Shown here piece by piece: positions 30,261 through 38,751 of a stretch of 64,000 nucleotides of DNA. The DNA comes from Gammaproteobacteria bacterium (GTDB lineage Bacteria > Pseudomonadota > Gammaproteobacteria > Natronospirales > REEB76), in assembly GCA_036383255.1 (NCBI GenBank), contig DASVOS010000003.1, positions 1 through 64,000 on the forward strand, written 5' to 3'. Each line of letters begins with the position of its first letter. Position 1 is the first letter of the stretch. The translations under genes were made by a program, and so were the position numbers. Below the pieces are notes generated by a model. The model did no database searches. It worked only from the letters and a program-made list of their open reading frames with translations, and was not told where the DNA came from.

Positions 30261-32224
30261 GGCGCATCCTCATCGAGCGTCTGCACCATGTAGCGGTGCG
30301 GCCACAGCCAGGCGATGCCGCACGCCAGCGTGCCGGCACCGCCCAGTCCCGCCAGGACCCAGCAGGCCAGCGCCGACACCCCGTGGATGGAGAAGCCCAG
30401 GAACACCACCAGCAGTGCCAGCGACACCAGCAGCGGCATCAGCGACTCGCGCGGCATGCGCAGGATCGCGTCCGGTTCCGCGTCCACCGGGGTCGTGCCC
30501 AGCGTCTCGCGCTCCTTCGCCAGGAGGTAGCCCTCATCGAGCGAGCTCGCCACCGCTTCTTCCCTGAGCCGCCCGTCCCAGAGCGGATGGCGGCTCGCCA
30601 CCACCGGGATCACCGCGAAGTTGTAGGCGGGCGGCGGCGAGCTCACGCTCCACTCCAGCGTCGGGCCGTCCCAGGGGTTGGGGCCGGCGGGCCTGCCGCG
30701 CCAGCGGCTCCACACCACGTTGCTGAGGAACAGTAGGACGCCGGCGGCGAACAGGTAGGAACCGAGGGTGATCACCAGGTTGGTGCCGCCCCAGCCCGTG
30801 TCCGCCGCGTAGGTGTAGATGCGCCGCGGCATGCCCTGCAGCCCGACGATGTGCATGGGGAAGAAGCCGAGGTTGAAGCCGACGAACATCACCCAGAAGC
30901 TCCACTTGCCGAGCTTCTCGCTCATCATCCGTCCGGTCATCTTGGGGAACCAGAGGTGCACGCCCGCGATCACCGGGAACACGTTGATGCCGATGATCAC
31001 GTAGTGGATGTGGCCGACCACGAAGTAGGTATGGGTGAGCTGCCAGTCCAGCGGCACCGCCGCGGTCATGAAGCCGGACACGCCGCCGATCACGAACAGC
31101 AGCACGAAGCCGGCGAAGAACAGGAACGGCGCCGTGAACTGCGGCCTCCCGGTCCAGACGGTGGCGATCCAGGCGAACACCGCCACCGCGCTCGGGATCA
31201 CTATGATGAAGCTCGCCGAGCTGAAGAACGAGGCGGCCGTCATGGGGATGCCGGTGGCGAACATGTGGTGCACCCAGACGCCGAAGCCCAGCACCATGGT
31301 GGCGATGGTGGATAGCACCACCGCCGAGTAGCCCACCAGCGGGCGGCGGCAGAAGATGGGGATGCCGTCCGAGACGATGCCCATGGCCGGCAGCACGATC
31401 GCGTACACCCACGGGTGGCCGAACATCCAGAACAGGTGCTGCCACAGCAGCGGCTGCCCGCCCTGGCTCACGTCGTAGAAGTGGGTGTTGAATTGCCGGT
31501 CGAACCACAGCAACGCGAACGCCAGCGATACCGCCGGCACCGCGAACAGGTTGCCCATGGCGGCGGTGATGGTGCCCCAGACCAGGATCGGGATGCGGTT
31601 GATGGACATGCCCGGCGCGCGCAGCCGCACCAGGGTCACGATGAAGTTGATGGCGGCACCGGTGGTCGAGATCCCCAGCAGGATCATCGCCATGGCATAG
31701 ACGTCGATGTTGGGTCCGGGGTTGTAGGGCTGGGAGGCATAGGGGACGTAGTTGTACCAGCCGTTGTTGGGCGCCCAGCCCGCGGCGAAGCTGGCATAGA
31801 ACAGGAGGCCCGAGAACAGGAATATCCAATAGGTGAAGGCGTTGAGCCGGGGGAAAGCCAGGTCTCGGCAACCGAGCAGCAAGGGCCACAGGTATACGCT
31901 GAACCCGGTGAGCACCGGGAACGCGTACAGGAAGATCATGGTGATGCCGTGCATGGTGAAGAGCTGGGCATAGGCTTCCGGGGTCAGCACATGCATGTCC
32001 GGCTGCATGAGCTGCCAGCGCATCACCGCCGCCTCGAGCCCTCCCAGCAGCAGGAACACGAAGGCGGTGATGAGATAGCGCTTGCCGAGCTCCTTGTGGT
32101 CCACCGTGGCGAGCCAGCCCTTCAGGCCGGGTGAGGTCTCCCACAGGGCCTTCAGCTTCGCGGCATGACGTGCCGCCTCGTCGCGGGTGACGAGGGCGGG
32201 GATGCGGCGTGCGTCGGTTGCCAA
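30257..32224 (-). CDS. coxA: Cytochrome c oxidase subunit I, atypical proton-channel residues
   Basis: 655 residues. Heme and copper ligands are all present: His about 92 (TMHG), His 270 and Tyr 274 (the His-Tyr pair), HH about 319-320, and His about 405 and 407. The D-channel entry residues (CRDLAFPRLN) are also kept. However, the Glu of the usual GHPEVY is Trp (GHPWVY, about 272), and the K-channel Lys of TGIKVF is Ala (SAVAVF, about 348). It is therefore neither a standard A1 enzyme nor, lacking a YS pair, a standard A2 enzyme. The last 110 residues add a linker and two extra helices. Oxygen reduction is likely; pumping efficiency is open. Confidence 0.93.
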   Translation of the reverse strand: MATDARRIPALVTRDEAARHAAKLKALWETSPGLKGWLATVDHKELGKRYLITAFVFLLLGGLEAAVMRWQLMQPDMHVLTPEAYAQLFTMHGITMIFLYAFPVLTGFSVYLWPLLLGCRDLAFPRLNAFTYWIFLFSGLLFYASFAAGWAPNNGWYNYVPYASQPYNPGPNIDVYAMAMILLGISTTGAAINFIVTLVRLRAPGMSINRIPILVWGTITAAMGNLFAVPAVSLAFALLWFDRQFNTHFYDVSQGGQPLLWQHLFWMFGHPWVYAIVLPAMGIVSDGIPIFCRRPLVGYSAVVLSTIATMVLGFGVWVHHMFATGIPMTAASFFSSASFIIVIPSAVAVFAWIATVWTGRPQFTAPFLFFAGFVLLFVIGGVSGFMTAAVPLDWQLTHTYFVVGHIHYVIIGINVFPVIAGVHLWFPKMTGRMMSEKLGKWSFWVMFVGFNLGFFPMHIVGLQGMPRRIYTYAADTGWGGTNLVITLGSYLFAAGVLLFLSNVVWSRWRGRPAGPNPWDGPTLEWSVSSPPPAYNFAVIPVVASRHPLWDGRLREEAVASSLDEGYLLAKERETLGTTPVDAEPDAILRMPRESLMPLLVSLALLVVFLGFSIHGVSALACWVLAGLGGAGTLACGIAWLWPHRYMVQTLDEDAP

Positions 32225-32239
32225 GTTCGTGCTCCGGTC

Positions 32240-33238
32240 TCAGTGCAGCGTCTGGAGATAGGCAGCCAGCTCCGAGAGCTCGCCGGCGGAAAGCTGCACC
32301 GTGGGCATCTGCGTGCCAGGCTTGAACCGCTGCGGTGCGCTGACCCAGTCCTTGAGGTGCTCCGGATCGTTGGGCAGGGTGCCGGCGGCGAGGGTGCGCC
32401 GGCTCATGAGGTGGGTCAGGTCCGGTCCGACCACGCCGCCGGCGTTGCCGCCGCGGATGGTGTGGCAGCCGGCGCACTTGTCGTCGAATACGCGCTCGCC
32501 GCGCTCCAGCCTGATGCCGGCGGGCGGCGCGGCGTCGGCGAGCTGGGACTCCTTCCAGGCCTTGAAGCCGTCCGGCGTGTCCGCGATCACCTGGAAGGCC
32601 ATGTGCGCGTGCTGCGCGCCGCACAGCACCGAGCACTCGCCGCGGTAGACGCCTGGCCGGTCCGCCTGCATCCAGGCGACGTTGATCTGGCCGGGGATCA
32701 CGTCCATCTTGCCGGCGAGCTTGGGCACCCAGAAGGAATGGATGACGTCGGGGCTGCGCAGCTCCAGGCGCACCGGCTCGCCGGCCGGGATGTGGATCTC
32801 GTTGGCGGTCAGGAAATCGCGGTGCGGGTCGGCGCCGTCCGGGTACTCCACCTCCCACCACCACTGGTGCGCGGTGACCTGCACCGTGAACGCCGCCGGC
32901 CGCGGCGGCCGCCGCACCTTGGCGATGGCCGCCAGGTTCCAGCCCATGCACACGCCGAGCACCACCACCGTGGCGCCGACGCCGATGTAGATGAAGCTCA
33001 GCCCGCCGCGGTCGCGCTGCAGCGTGCGGCCGGCCTCCCCGCCGGGGCGCCGCCGCGCCAAGGCCCAGACGAGCAGCAGCGCGACGATCACGATCACCGC
33101 GATGGACACGCCGCCCATCAGCCAGCCGAGGTGTGTCAGTGGATCGGCGGCGGGGCCCGCAGTGGTGAGGTAGGCCAGGGGCTCGTCGGCATGGGCCGGC
33201 ACGGCTGCCAGCGCGGAGAGGATGAGCCCGTATCTCAT
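32240..33238 (-). CDS. coxB: Cytochrome c oxidase subunit II fused to cytochrome c (caa3-type)
   Basis: 332 residues. Signal peptide, two membrane helices (about 38-62 and 82-105), then the CuA cupredoxin with HQWWWEVEY (electron entry), His about 167 (IHSFW) and ECSVLCGAQHAHM (about 201-213: Cys, Cys, His, Met ligands). The C-terminal domain (about 240-332) is a cytochrome c: FDDKCAGCHT (heme motif about 255-259) with a later Met in GTQMP. The fused heme domain marks a caa3 enzyme that accepts electrons from small cytochromes. The start overlaps the cytochrome gene (ATGA). Confidence 0.95.
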   Translation of the reverse strand: MRYGLILSALAAVPAHADEPLAYLTTAGPAADPLTHLGWLMGGVSIAVIVIVALLLVWALARRRPGGEAGRTLQRDRGGLSFIYIGVGATVVVLGVCMGWNLAAIAKVRRPPRPAAFTVQVTAHQWWWEVEYPDGADPHRDFLTANEIHIPAGEPVRLELRSPDVIHSFWVPKLAGKMDVIPGQINVAWMQADRPGVYRGECSVLCGAQHAHMAFQVIADTPDGFKAWKESQLADAAPPAGIRLERGERVFDDKCAGCHTIRGGNAGGVVGPDLTHLMSRRTLAAGTLPNDPEHLKDWVSAPQRFKPGTQMPTVQLSAGELSELAAYLQTLH

Positions 33239-33837
33239 CAGCGCGGCCGGGTCGCCGGCGGCGGCGGGTTGGTGGGATTGGGCGGTGCGGCCAGCGGCGG
33301 GGGCGGCTGCACCTGGTCGTAGGCTTCCGGTGCCTCGTTCTCGCCGTCCGCGTCGCCCTGCGGCGCATGCTTGTAGTAGTCGGCCGGGAAAGCGCCGCCG
33401 AAGGATTCCACCACCGTCACCAGCTTCCAGATCTGGTCGTTGGTGAGCTTCTCCCCCCAGGCCGGCATGCCCTGGGGCCGCCCGTCGTGGATGGTGTTGA
33501 AGATCTGGATCGGCAGGCCGCCGTAGCGCCACTCCGTGTCGGTGAGCGTCGGCGCCATGTTGCCGGAGCCGTCGTAGGCGTGGCAGTTGGCGCAGTTCAT
33601 CTTTATGAAGAGCTGGTAGCCCTCCTCGCGCGCCCGTTCGTCACCCTCGTAGGGGTTGCGTGTCGCCAATGCTTCCGGGCTCAGCACCTGGCCTGCGGCA
33701 TGGCCCAGCGGCACCGGCACGGACTGGCGTGACGAGGGCGTGGTGTCCGCCGCCGTGTTGCTGCCGCCCTTGGAGTGGCCGCAGGCCGCCAGCAGTGCCG
33801 CCAGCACCAGGTATATGAGTGTCGAAGATCTGGACAT
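33238..33837 (-). CDS. Lipoprotein monoheme cytochrome c
   Basis: 199 residues. A lipoprotein signal with lipobox LAAC (Cys about 19), one heme motif CANCH (about 82-86), a later GMPAWG (axial Met about 124), and a proline-rich tail after residue 175. Probably anchored in the membrane on the periplasmic side. Placed between the PQQ dehydrogenase and the caa3 oxidase, it is the likely electron carrier from one to the other. Confidence 0.9.
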   Translation of the reverse strand: MSRSSTLIYLVLAALLAACGHSKGGSNTAADTTPSSRQSVPVPLGHAAGQVLSPEALATRNPYEGDERAREEGYQLFIKMNCANCHAYDGSGNMAPTLTDTEWRYGGLPIQIFNTIHDGRPQGMPAWGEKLTNDQIWKLVTVVESFGGAFPADYYKHAPQGDADGENEAPEAYDQVQPPPPLAAPPNPTNPPPPATRPR

Positions 33838-33845
33838 GCCGCACC

Positions 33846-35798
33846 TCACCGGTCCGCGCCCGGCGGCGGGTATTTCTTGGTCCGCTTCTTGGCTCCCGGC
33901 GGCGGCGGATCGGACAAGGGCTTGGGCGGCCACTTGCCCTCGGTCAGCTTGCCCGGCGTCTCCAGGAAGTCGCCGCCGTGCGCGGTCGCGCCCTCGCCGT
34001 CGATGGAGAACACGTAAGTGGTGTTGCCGCGGGCCGGGAACTTCGCGCCGTAGACTGCGGCCTTGTCGGCCTGCACCATGGCGGCGCCGCCGACGCCCGC
34101 CGTGATGGCGATGTACTGGCGTCCATCGGGCCCGAGGTAGGTGATGGGCTGGCCGATGATGCCGGACCCGAGCTTCTGCGACCACAGCACCTTGCCGCTC
34201 CACGCATCCACCGCGCGGAACCAGCCGTCGGCGGTGCCGTAGAAGACCACGTCGCCGGCGGTGGCCAGCACGCCGCTCATGGTCATGTATTTCTCCTTGA
34301 TGGCCCACATCTTCTTGCCGGTGATGGGGTTCCAGGCCATGAACTCGCCGGAGTAACCGCCCGGCGCCGGCATGCGCTTCATGTTCATGCCGTCGTAGGG
34401 CGTGCTCGGCATGTAGCTCACCTTGTTGTCCAGGAGGTTCATGCACAGCGTGAAGTGATCCACGTACACGAGGCCGGTGCGCGGCGATGCGGCGGAGGGC
34501 TGCCAGTCCTTGCCGCCGATGTCCGGCGGGCAGAGGTTCTTCAGCGTCACGCCGGCGTGCGGCTCCATCGCGGGGATCACGCCGGGCATGCCGCTCTTGA
34601 GGTCCACGCCGCTGGACCAGTTCTGGGGCGCGAAGGGCTCCGCCACCAGCACCTCGCCGGTGGTCCGGTCGATGGTGTAGGCGAAGGCGTTGCGGTCGAA
34701 GTGCACCAGCACCTTGCGCGTCTTGCCCTGGAACGGCAGGTCCATGAGGAGGTTCTCGTTCACGCCGTCGTAGTCCCACTCGTCATGGGGCGTGAACTGG
34801 TAGGCCCATTTCGCCTCGCCGGTATCGGCGTCGCGCGCGAACACTGCGCTGGTCCAGAGGTTGTAGCCGGGCCGCTGCTCCGGCACCCTCGGTCCCGCGT
34901 TGCTGGTGCCGTGGTAGATGAGGTTGGTGTCCGGGTCGTAGGAGATCCAGCCCCACACCGCGCCGGTGCCGTGCTTCCACATGTCCGTCGGCCAGGTGGA
35001 GACGCCGAGGTCCTTGCCCTGCATCCACCTGTAGAAGGGGTGGAAGTCCGGGCCGATCTTCACTTCCTTGTCGGGGCCGGTGCTGTAGGCGCGCCACAGT
35101 TCCTTGCCGCTCTTCACGTCGAGCGCCGCGATCCAGCCGCGCACGCCCATCTCGCCGCCGCTGTCGCCCACGTAGACCTTGTCCTTCACCACGAACGGCG
35201 CCATGGTCATGGTCTCGCCGGTCATGATGTTGCCCATCTTGGTGCGCCAGGCCTGCTTGCCGGTCTTCACGTCCACCGCGACGGTGTGGTCGTCCAAGAG
35301 GTTGTAGATGATCTTGCCGTCGGCGTAGGCCATGCCCCGGTCCACCGCGTCGCAGCAGGCCTTGCCGAGGGCCAGCGGCACAGGGTTGGGATCGAACTCC
35401 CACTTGATCGGATGCCCCGGCTGGGCGAGGTCCAGCGCGAACAGCTTGTCCGGCCACGGCGTCAGGATGTACATGACGTTGTCCACCACCAGCGGCGCCG
35501 CCTCCTGGCCGTACTGCGTGCCGTTGGAGAAGGTCCAGGCGATGCGCAGGCGTGCGACGTTCTTGTCGGTGATCTCGTCGAGGTCGCTGTAGCGGGTGTT
35601 GGCCCAGTCGTGGGCCTGGCTCAGCCACTGGCCGTGAGGCTCGCCCGGCGCGAAGTTCAGCTTCGCGCCGGTGAGGCTGGCATGGGGCGCCGGTTGAGCG
35701 GCGCACACGGCGGCGGCCAGCGTGAGCAGCAAGGCGACGCCGCGCACGAAGACTCTCTTGCCGCAATCCCTTGCGCGCGCCGAAGTCTTCTGTCGCAT
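33846..35798 (-). CDS. PQQ-dependent alcohol dehydrogenase, lanthanide-type
   Basis: 650 residues with a signal peptide (cleavage near AVCAAQ) and an eight-bladed quinoprotein propeller. The vicinal disulfide is ACCD (Cys about 148-149). Metal and PQQ ligands are Glu about 216 (GGEMGVRG), Asn about 300 (HGTSN), catalytic Asp about 342, and Asp about 344 (EWDYDG). In calcium enzymes such as MxaF the last position is Ala; Asp there marks XoxF, ExaF and PedH, which use lanthanides. The substrate is a primary alcohol or aldehyde; methanol cannot be assumed. There is no fused heme domain; the lipoprotein cytochrome follows nine bases later. A Lys/Pro-rich tail ends the protein. Confidence 0.92.
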   Translation of the reverse strand: MRQKTSARARDCGKRVFVRGVALLLTLAAAVCAAQPAPHASLTGAKLNFAPGEPHGQWLSQAHDWANTRYSDLDEITDKNVARLRIAWTFSNGTQYGQEAAPLVVDNVMYILTPWPDKLFALDLAQPGHPIKWEFDPNPVPLALGKACCDAVDRGMAYADGKIIYNLLDDHTVAVDVKTGKQAWRTKMGNIMTGETMTMAPFVVKDKVYVGDSGGEMGVRGWIAALDVKSGKELWRAYSTGPDKEVKIGPDFHPFYRWMQGKDLGVSTWPTDMWKHGTGAVWGWISYDPDTNLIYHGTSNAGPRVPEQRPGYNLWTSAVFARDADTGEAKWAYQFTPHDEWDYDGVNENLLMDLPFQGKTRKVLVHFDRNAFAYTIDRTTGEVLVAEPFAPQNWSSGVDLKSGMPGVIPAMEPHAGVTLKNLCPPDIGGKDWQPSAASPRTGLVYVDHFTLCMNLLDNKVSYMPSTPYDGMNMKRMPAPGGYSGEFMAWNPITGKKMWAIKEKYMTMSGVLATAGDVVFYGTADGWFRAVDAWSGKVLWSQKLGSGIIGQPITYLGPDGRQYIAITAGVGGAAMVQADKAAVYGAKFPARGNTTYVFSIDGEGATAHGGDFLETPGKLTEGKWPPKPLSDPPPPGAKKRTKKYPPPGADR

Positions 35799-36083
35799 GT
35801 GCTATGCCCGCTCTTCTTGATGAACCAGGAGACGCGACCGTAACGCCCATCCCGTGCTCAGTCTGTGCGCCGTCACACAATTACACGCATGTTTTGCAAT
35901 GCAAATCACATCAGCGAGCCGATGCTTATGGCAGCCGATGATGCGCTGGGTCGTCGCAGGCACCCTTGCTCAGGTGATGCCCCCAGAGTTTATGGCACGC
36001 GATGGAGCGGATGTTCTCCCAGTTGACCAAAGCAGCGTAGCGTTGCGGCATGATGACACCTTCATCGTCCCAGGCCGCCGCTC

Positions 36084-36737
36084 TTGTCTTATGCCCATCC
36101 CTTCTTGCATCCGATCGCGATGCTCGCGATCGGTATGGCGCTCATCTGCGCGCTCGCCGTCAGTCTCGACCTGCTGCGGCATCCGCAGAAGATGTGGATC
36201 ATGGATCTGGTGTGGCCGGTCTCCATGCTCTATCTCGGGCCGTTGGGTCTATGGATCTACTGGCGCATAGGTCGCGCTTCCGGCGGAGGCAACACGCTGT
36301 CCTGGCAAGCGGCCCTCAAGGGCTCGTTGCACTGCGGTGCCGGCTGCACGGTGGGTGACTTCATCGGCGAATGGCTGGTGTTCCTGCTGGGCGTCACCGT
36401 GCTGGGATCGGACCTGCTCGCAAAGTACGTCTTTGCATTCATATTGGCCTACGCCTTCGGCATCTTCTTCCAGTACTTCTCCATCGCACCCATGCGCCAC
36501 CTCTCGCCCGGTGCGGGGATCGTGGCGGCGCTCAAGGCGGACACGCTGTCGCTGGCGGCGTTCGAGGTGGGCATGTTCGTGTGGATGGCGGTGACCCAGA
36601 AGCTGCTGCTGCCGGGTATTGAACCCACGTCGGTGGAGTACTGGTTCATGATGCAGCTCGCCATGATCCTCGGCCTCGCCACCACCTTGCCTGTCAACGC
36701 CTGGCTGATCCGTAAAGGCTGGAAGGAGCGCATGTAG
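36084..36737 (+). CDS. DUF4396-family membrane protein
   Basis: About 217 residues and five or six helices. HPQKMWIMDLVWPVSMLYLGP (about 34-54) and the His/Cys motif HCGAGCTVGDFIGEW (about 83-97) are typical of DUF4396. The His/Cys cluster at a membrane edge suggests metal binding, but function is unknown. The start is uncertain: TTG at 36084 keeps the first helix complete, ATG at 36120 shortens it by 12 residues; neither has a good ribosome binding site. The 285 bases upstream hold the divergent promoters of this gene and the PQQ operon. Confidence 0.75.
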   Translation: MSYAHPFLHPIAMLAIGMALICALAVSLDLLRHPQKMWIMDLVWPVSMLYLGPLGLWIYWRIGRASGGGNTLSWQAALKGSLHCGAGCTVGDFIGEWLVFLLGVTVLGSDLLAKYVFAFILAYAFGIFFQYFSIAPMRHLSPGAGIVAALKADTLSLAAFEVGMFVWMAVTQKLLLPGIEPTSVEYWFMMQLAMILGLATTLPVNAWLIRKGWKERM

Positions 36738-36782
36738 CCGTGCACCGGACCGCAACGGCCCGGTGCAACGCGGGTCTGGGGG

Positions 36783-37838
36783 TCAGGCCGAGGCCAGCTC
36801 GCCGCGGTCGAAGTTCATGCGCGCGAAGCGCATGCGGTACTCGGCCGGTGTCATGCCGGTGTGGCGCTTGAACAGGCTGCGGAAGAACGTCAGGTCCTCG
36901 TAGCCCACCTTGCTGCACACCGCCTGGATCGAGGCGGCGCCGTGCTCCAGCATCTCGCGGGCGGCACTGATGCGCAGCGTCTGCAGATAGGCGCCGGGCA
37001 GGCGCCCGGTGGCGGCCTTGAAGCGGCGGATGAAGTTGCGCGGGCTCATGCCGGTGCGTGCCGCCAGCGCCTCGATGGATACGTCGCGGTCGAAGTTCGC
37101 CTGCAGGTAGCGCTCGGCCTGCTGGATCGGCGCGTCCGAGTGCGGCGGCGAGAGCTGCGACATCGCATAGCCGGACTGCCGCCCGCGCGGCATGCTGAGC
37201 AGCAGCGACTTGGCGCACTGCAGCGCAACCTCGTGGCCGCAGAACTTCTCCACCAGGTATAGGCTGAGGTCGATGGAGGCGTACACGCCGCCGCTGCAGA
37301 ACAGGCCGCCGTCCTCGGTCACGAACTGCTCCGGCTGCCAGTCCACCTTTGGGTAGCGCTGGCGCATCGCATCCGCCAGCGCCCAGTGTGTGGTGGCCTC
37401 GCGTCCGTCCAGCAGGCCGCCCTCCGCCATGAACGCCACACCGGTGCAGACGCCGGCGATGTAGGCCCCGCGCTCGTGCTGCGCGCACAGCCACGGCACC
37501 AGCGGCCCATGCTTCGCGAGCTGCTCCACCATGTCCCAGCCCGGCGTCGCGACGATGACGAGGTCGGTCTCGGCGACGTCTTCCAGCGCGCTGTCGGCGC
37601 GGATGTTCAGCCCATGCCCGCTCACGATCGGCGCCCCGCCGAGGGAGGCGGTGCGCACCCTGAAGCGCGGCTGCGGCGTCTCGCCGTGCAGCCAGTTCCA
37701 GACCGCGCCGGCGGAATGGAATATCTCCAGCGGCCCGATGGCGGTGGAGGCGAAACCTCCCTCCAGCAGCAGCACCGTCACGTCCATGGGCTTGGCGGCG
37801 GAGGCGGTACGCGGCTTGGAGACGGATTTGTCGGCCAT
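36783..37838 (-). CDS. GlxA-type AraC-family regulator (DJ-1/PfpI plus HTH)
   Basis: 351 residues. The N-terminal amidotransferase-like domain (about 18-195) has VTVLLLEGGFASTAIGPLEI and GAYIAGVCTGVAFMAEGGLL, with a Cys at the nucleophile elbow. The C-terminal AraC domain (about 235-340) has VSIEALAARTGMSPRNFIRRF and YEDLTFFRSLFKRHTGMTPAEY. The ligand is unknown; relatives respond to quaternary amines or other small molecules. It is convergent with the DUF4396 gene. Confidence 0.9.
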   Translation of the reverse strand: MADKSVSKPRTASAAKPMDVTVLLLEGGFASTAIGPLEIFHSAGAVWNWLHGETPQPRFRVRTASLGGAPIVSGHGLNIRADSALEDVAETDLVIVATPGWDMVEQLAKHGPLVPWLCAQHERGAYIAGVCTGVAFMAEGGLLDGREATTHWALADAMRQRYPKVDWQPEQFVTEDGGLFCSGGVYASIDLSLYLVEKFCGHEVALQCAKSLLLSMPRGRQSGYAMSQLSPPHSDAPIQQAERYLQANFDRDVSIEALAARTGMSPRNFIRRFKAATGRLPGAYLQTLRISAAREMLEHGAASIQAVCSKVGYEDLTFFRSLFKRHTGMTPAEYRMRFARMNFDRGELASA

Positions 37839-37904
37839 AGGGTCCTCCGGACAGGGCCCGCGCTATGGGGCTGAAGTTCGCTGCTGGCAGTATAGGAGGA
37901 GGAT

Positions 37905-37919
37905 GACAGTTTTGACAGT
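37905..37919. promoter_or_regulatory. Tandem GACAGT-TTT-GACAGT repeat upstream of the GlxA-type gene
   Basis: Two identical hexamers nine bases apart, 67 bases upstream of the regulator start. AraC proteins bind direct repeats, so autoregulation is possible, but the spacing is shorter than one helical turn and the call is weak. Confidence 0.3.
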
Positions 37920-38095
37920 GTAGCTGGCTGATATTGCCACCCCCTCACCCTTGCAGGGGCTTGGGGCACGGGGGTCTGTCCCCACAGTCCGGCGATTTCA
38001 GGTTTTGCGCGCCGGGGTTTCAGGGATACCCGGATACGGACGGAGGGGGCCGGCATGGTCTGATGCGCCCGTACTCAACCACAGGGATCGTGACC

Positions 38096-38653
38096 ATGTA
38101 TGACAGCTATATAGACGCCGCCCGCCCCCTGCAGGCGCCCATCACCGTGTTCCCCAACCGCCAGCGCTTCGAGACAGGCGTGGCCCGCCTGCTGGAACGG
38201 GAGGAGTGCGCCGTGCTGCACGTGGCGATACAGGGCGACCCCGCCGGTGACGGCGTCGTCTCCCTGCGCATGCTCAACCTGGTCGGCAATACCCTGCGCG
38301 CCTGCCTGCGCGGCGGCGCCGTGGCCTACCTCGGTGACGCGGAGTTCGCGGTGCTGCTGAGCGACACCGACGCGCGCCAGGCCGCCAACTATGCCCGCAC
38401 CGTGTCCACCATCGTCGCCAGCTTCCACGTCATGTGGGGCGGCGAGATGCACTCGGCCCATGCCAGCATCGGCGGTGTCATGGCCGAAGGCTGCGCCGAT
38501 GGCGCCGCGCTGCTGGCCGATGCCATGGCCGCGAGCGAGTTTGCCCGCGGCAAGGCCGGCAGCAAGGTGCATCTCGTGCACGGCCACGGGCAGGCTCATC
38601 CGGGACCGTCCCGTCTCGCCACCATCGCCGCGGAGAACAGCCTCGCCGGATGA
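38096..38653 (+). CDS. Degenerate GGDEF-domain protein
   Basis: 185 residues, cytoplasmic, no membrane segment. The GGDEF fold is traceable: FPNRQRFETGVARLL, AVLHVAIQG, then VAYLGDAEFAVLLSDTDARQA where LGDAEF replaces GGDEF, and HASIGGVMAEG with a following helix. The loss of the first Gly and the shifted acidic pair argue against cyclase activity; a c-di-GMP or protein-binding role is more likely. The ATG at 38096 has AGGGA upstream; longer starts add low-complexity sequence. Confidence 0.72.
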   Translation: MYDSYIDAARPLQAPITVFPNRQRFETGVARLLEREECAVLHVAIQGDPAGDGVVSLRMLNLVGNTLRACLRGGAVAYLGDAEFAVLLSDTDARQAANYARTVSTIVASFHVMWGGEMHSAHASIGGVMAEGCADGAALLADAMAASEFARGKAGSKVHLVHGHGQAHPGPSRLATIAAENSLAG

Positions 38654-38751
38654 GATCCGCCGCGCGACGGGTCCATTTCGAGGCCCCGCCGGAAACTTCC
38701 GGGCTCCAGGTCCTGTCCTAGACGACAGTACTGGCTGTGGAGGAGAGGCCG

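Noticed and set aside
35864-35877. CRP-like site TGTGCGCCGTCACA between the PQQ operon and DUF4396
   Set aside because: The half-sites TGTG and CACA are only six bases apart in a 14-base unit; the CRP/Clp family needs TGTGA-N6-TCACA. Kept out as chance.
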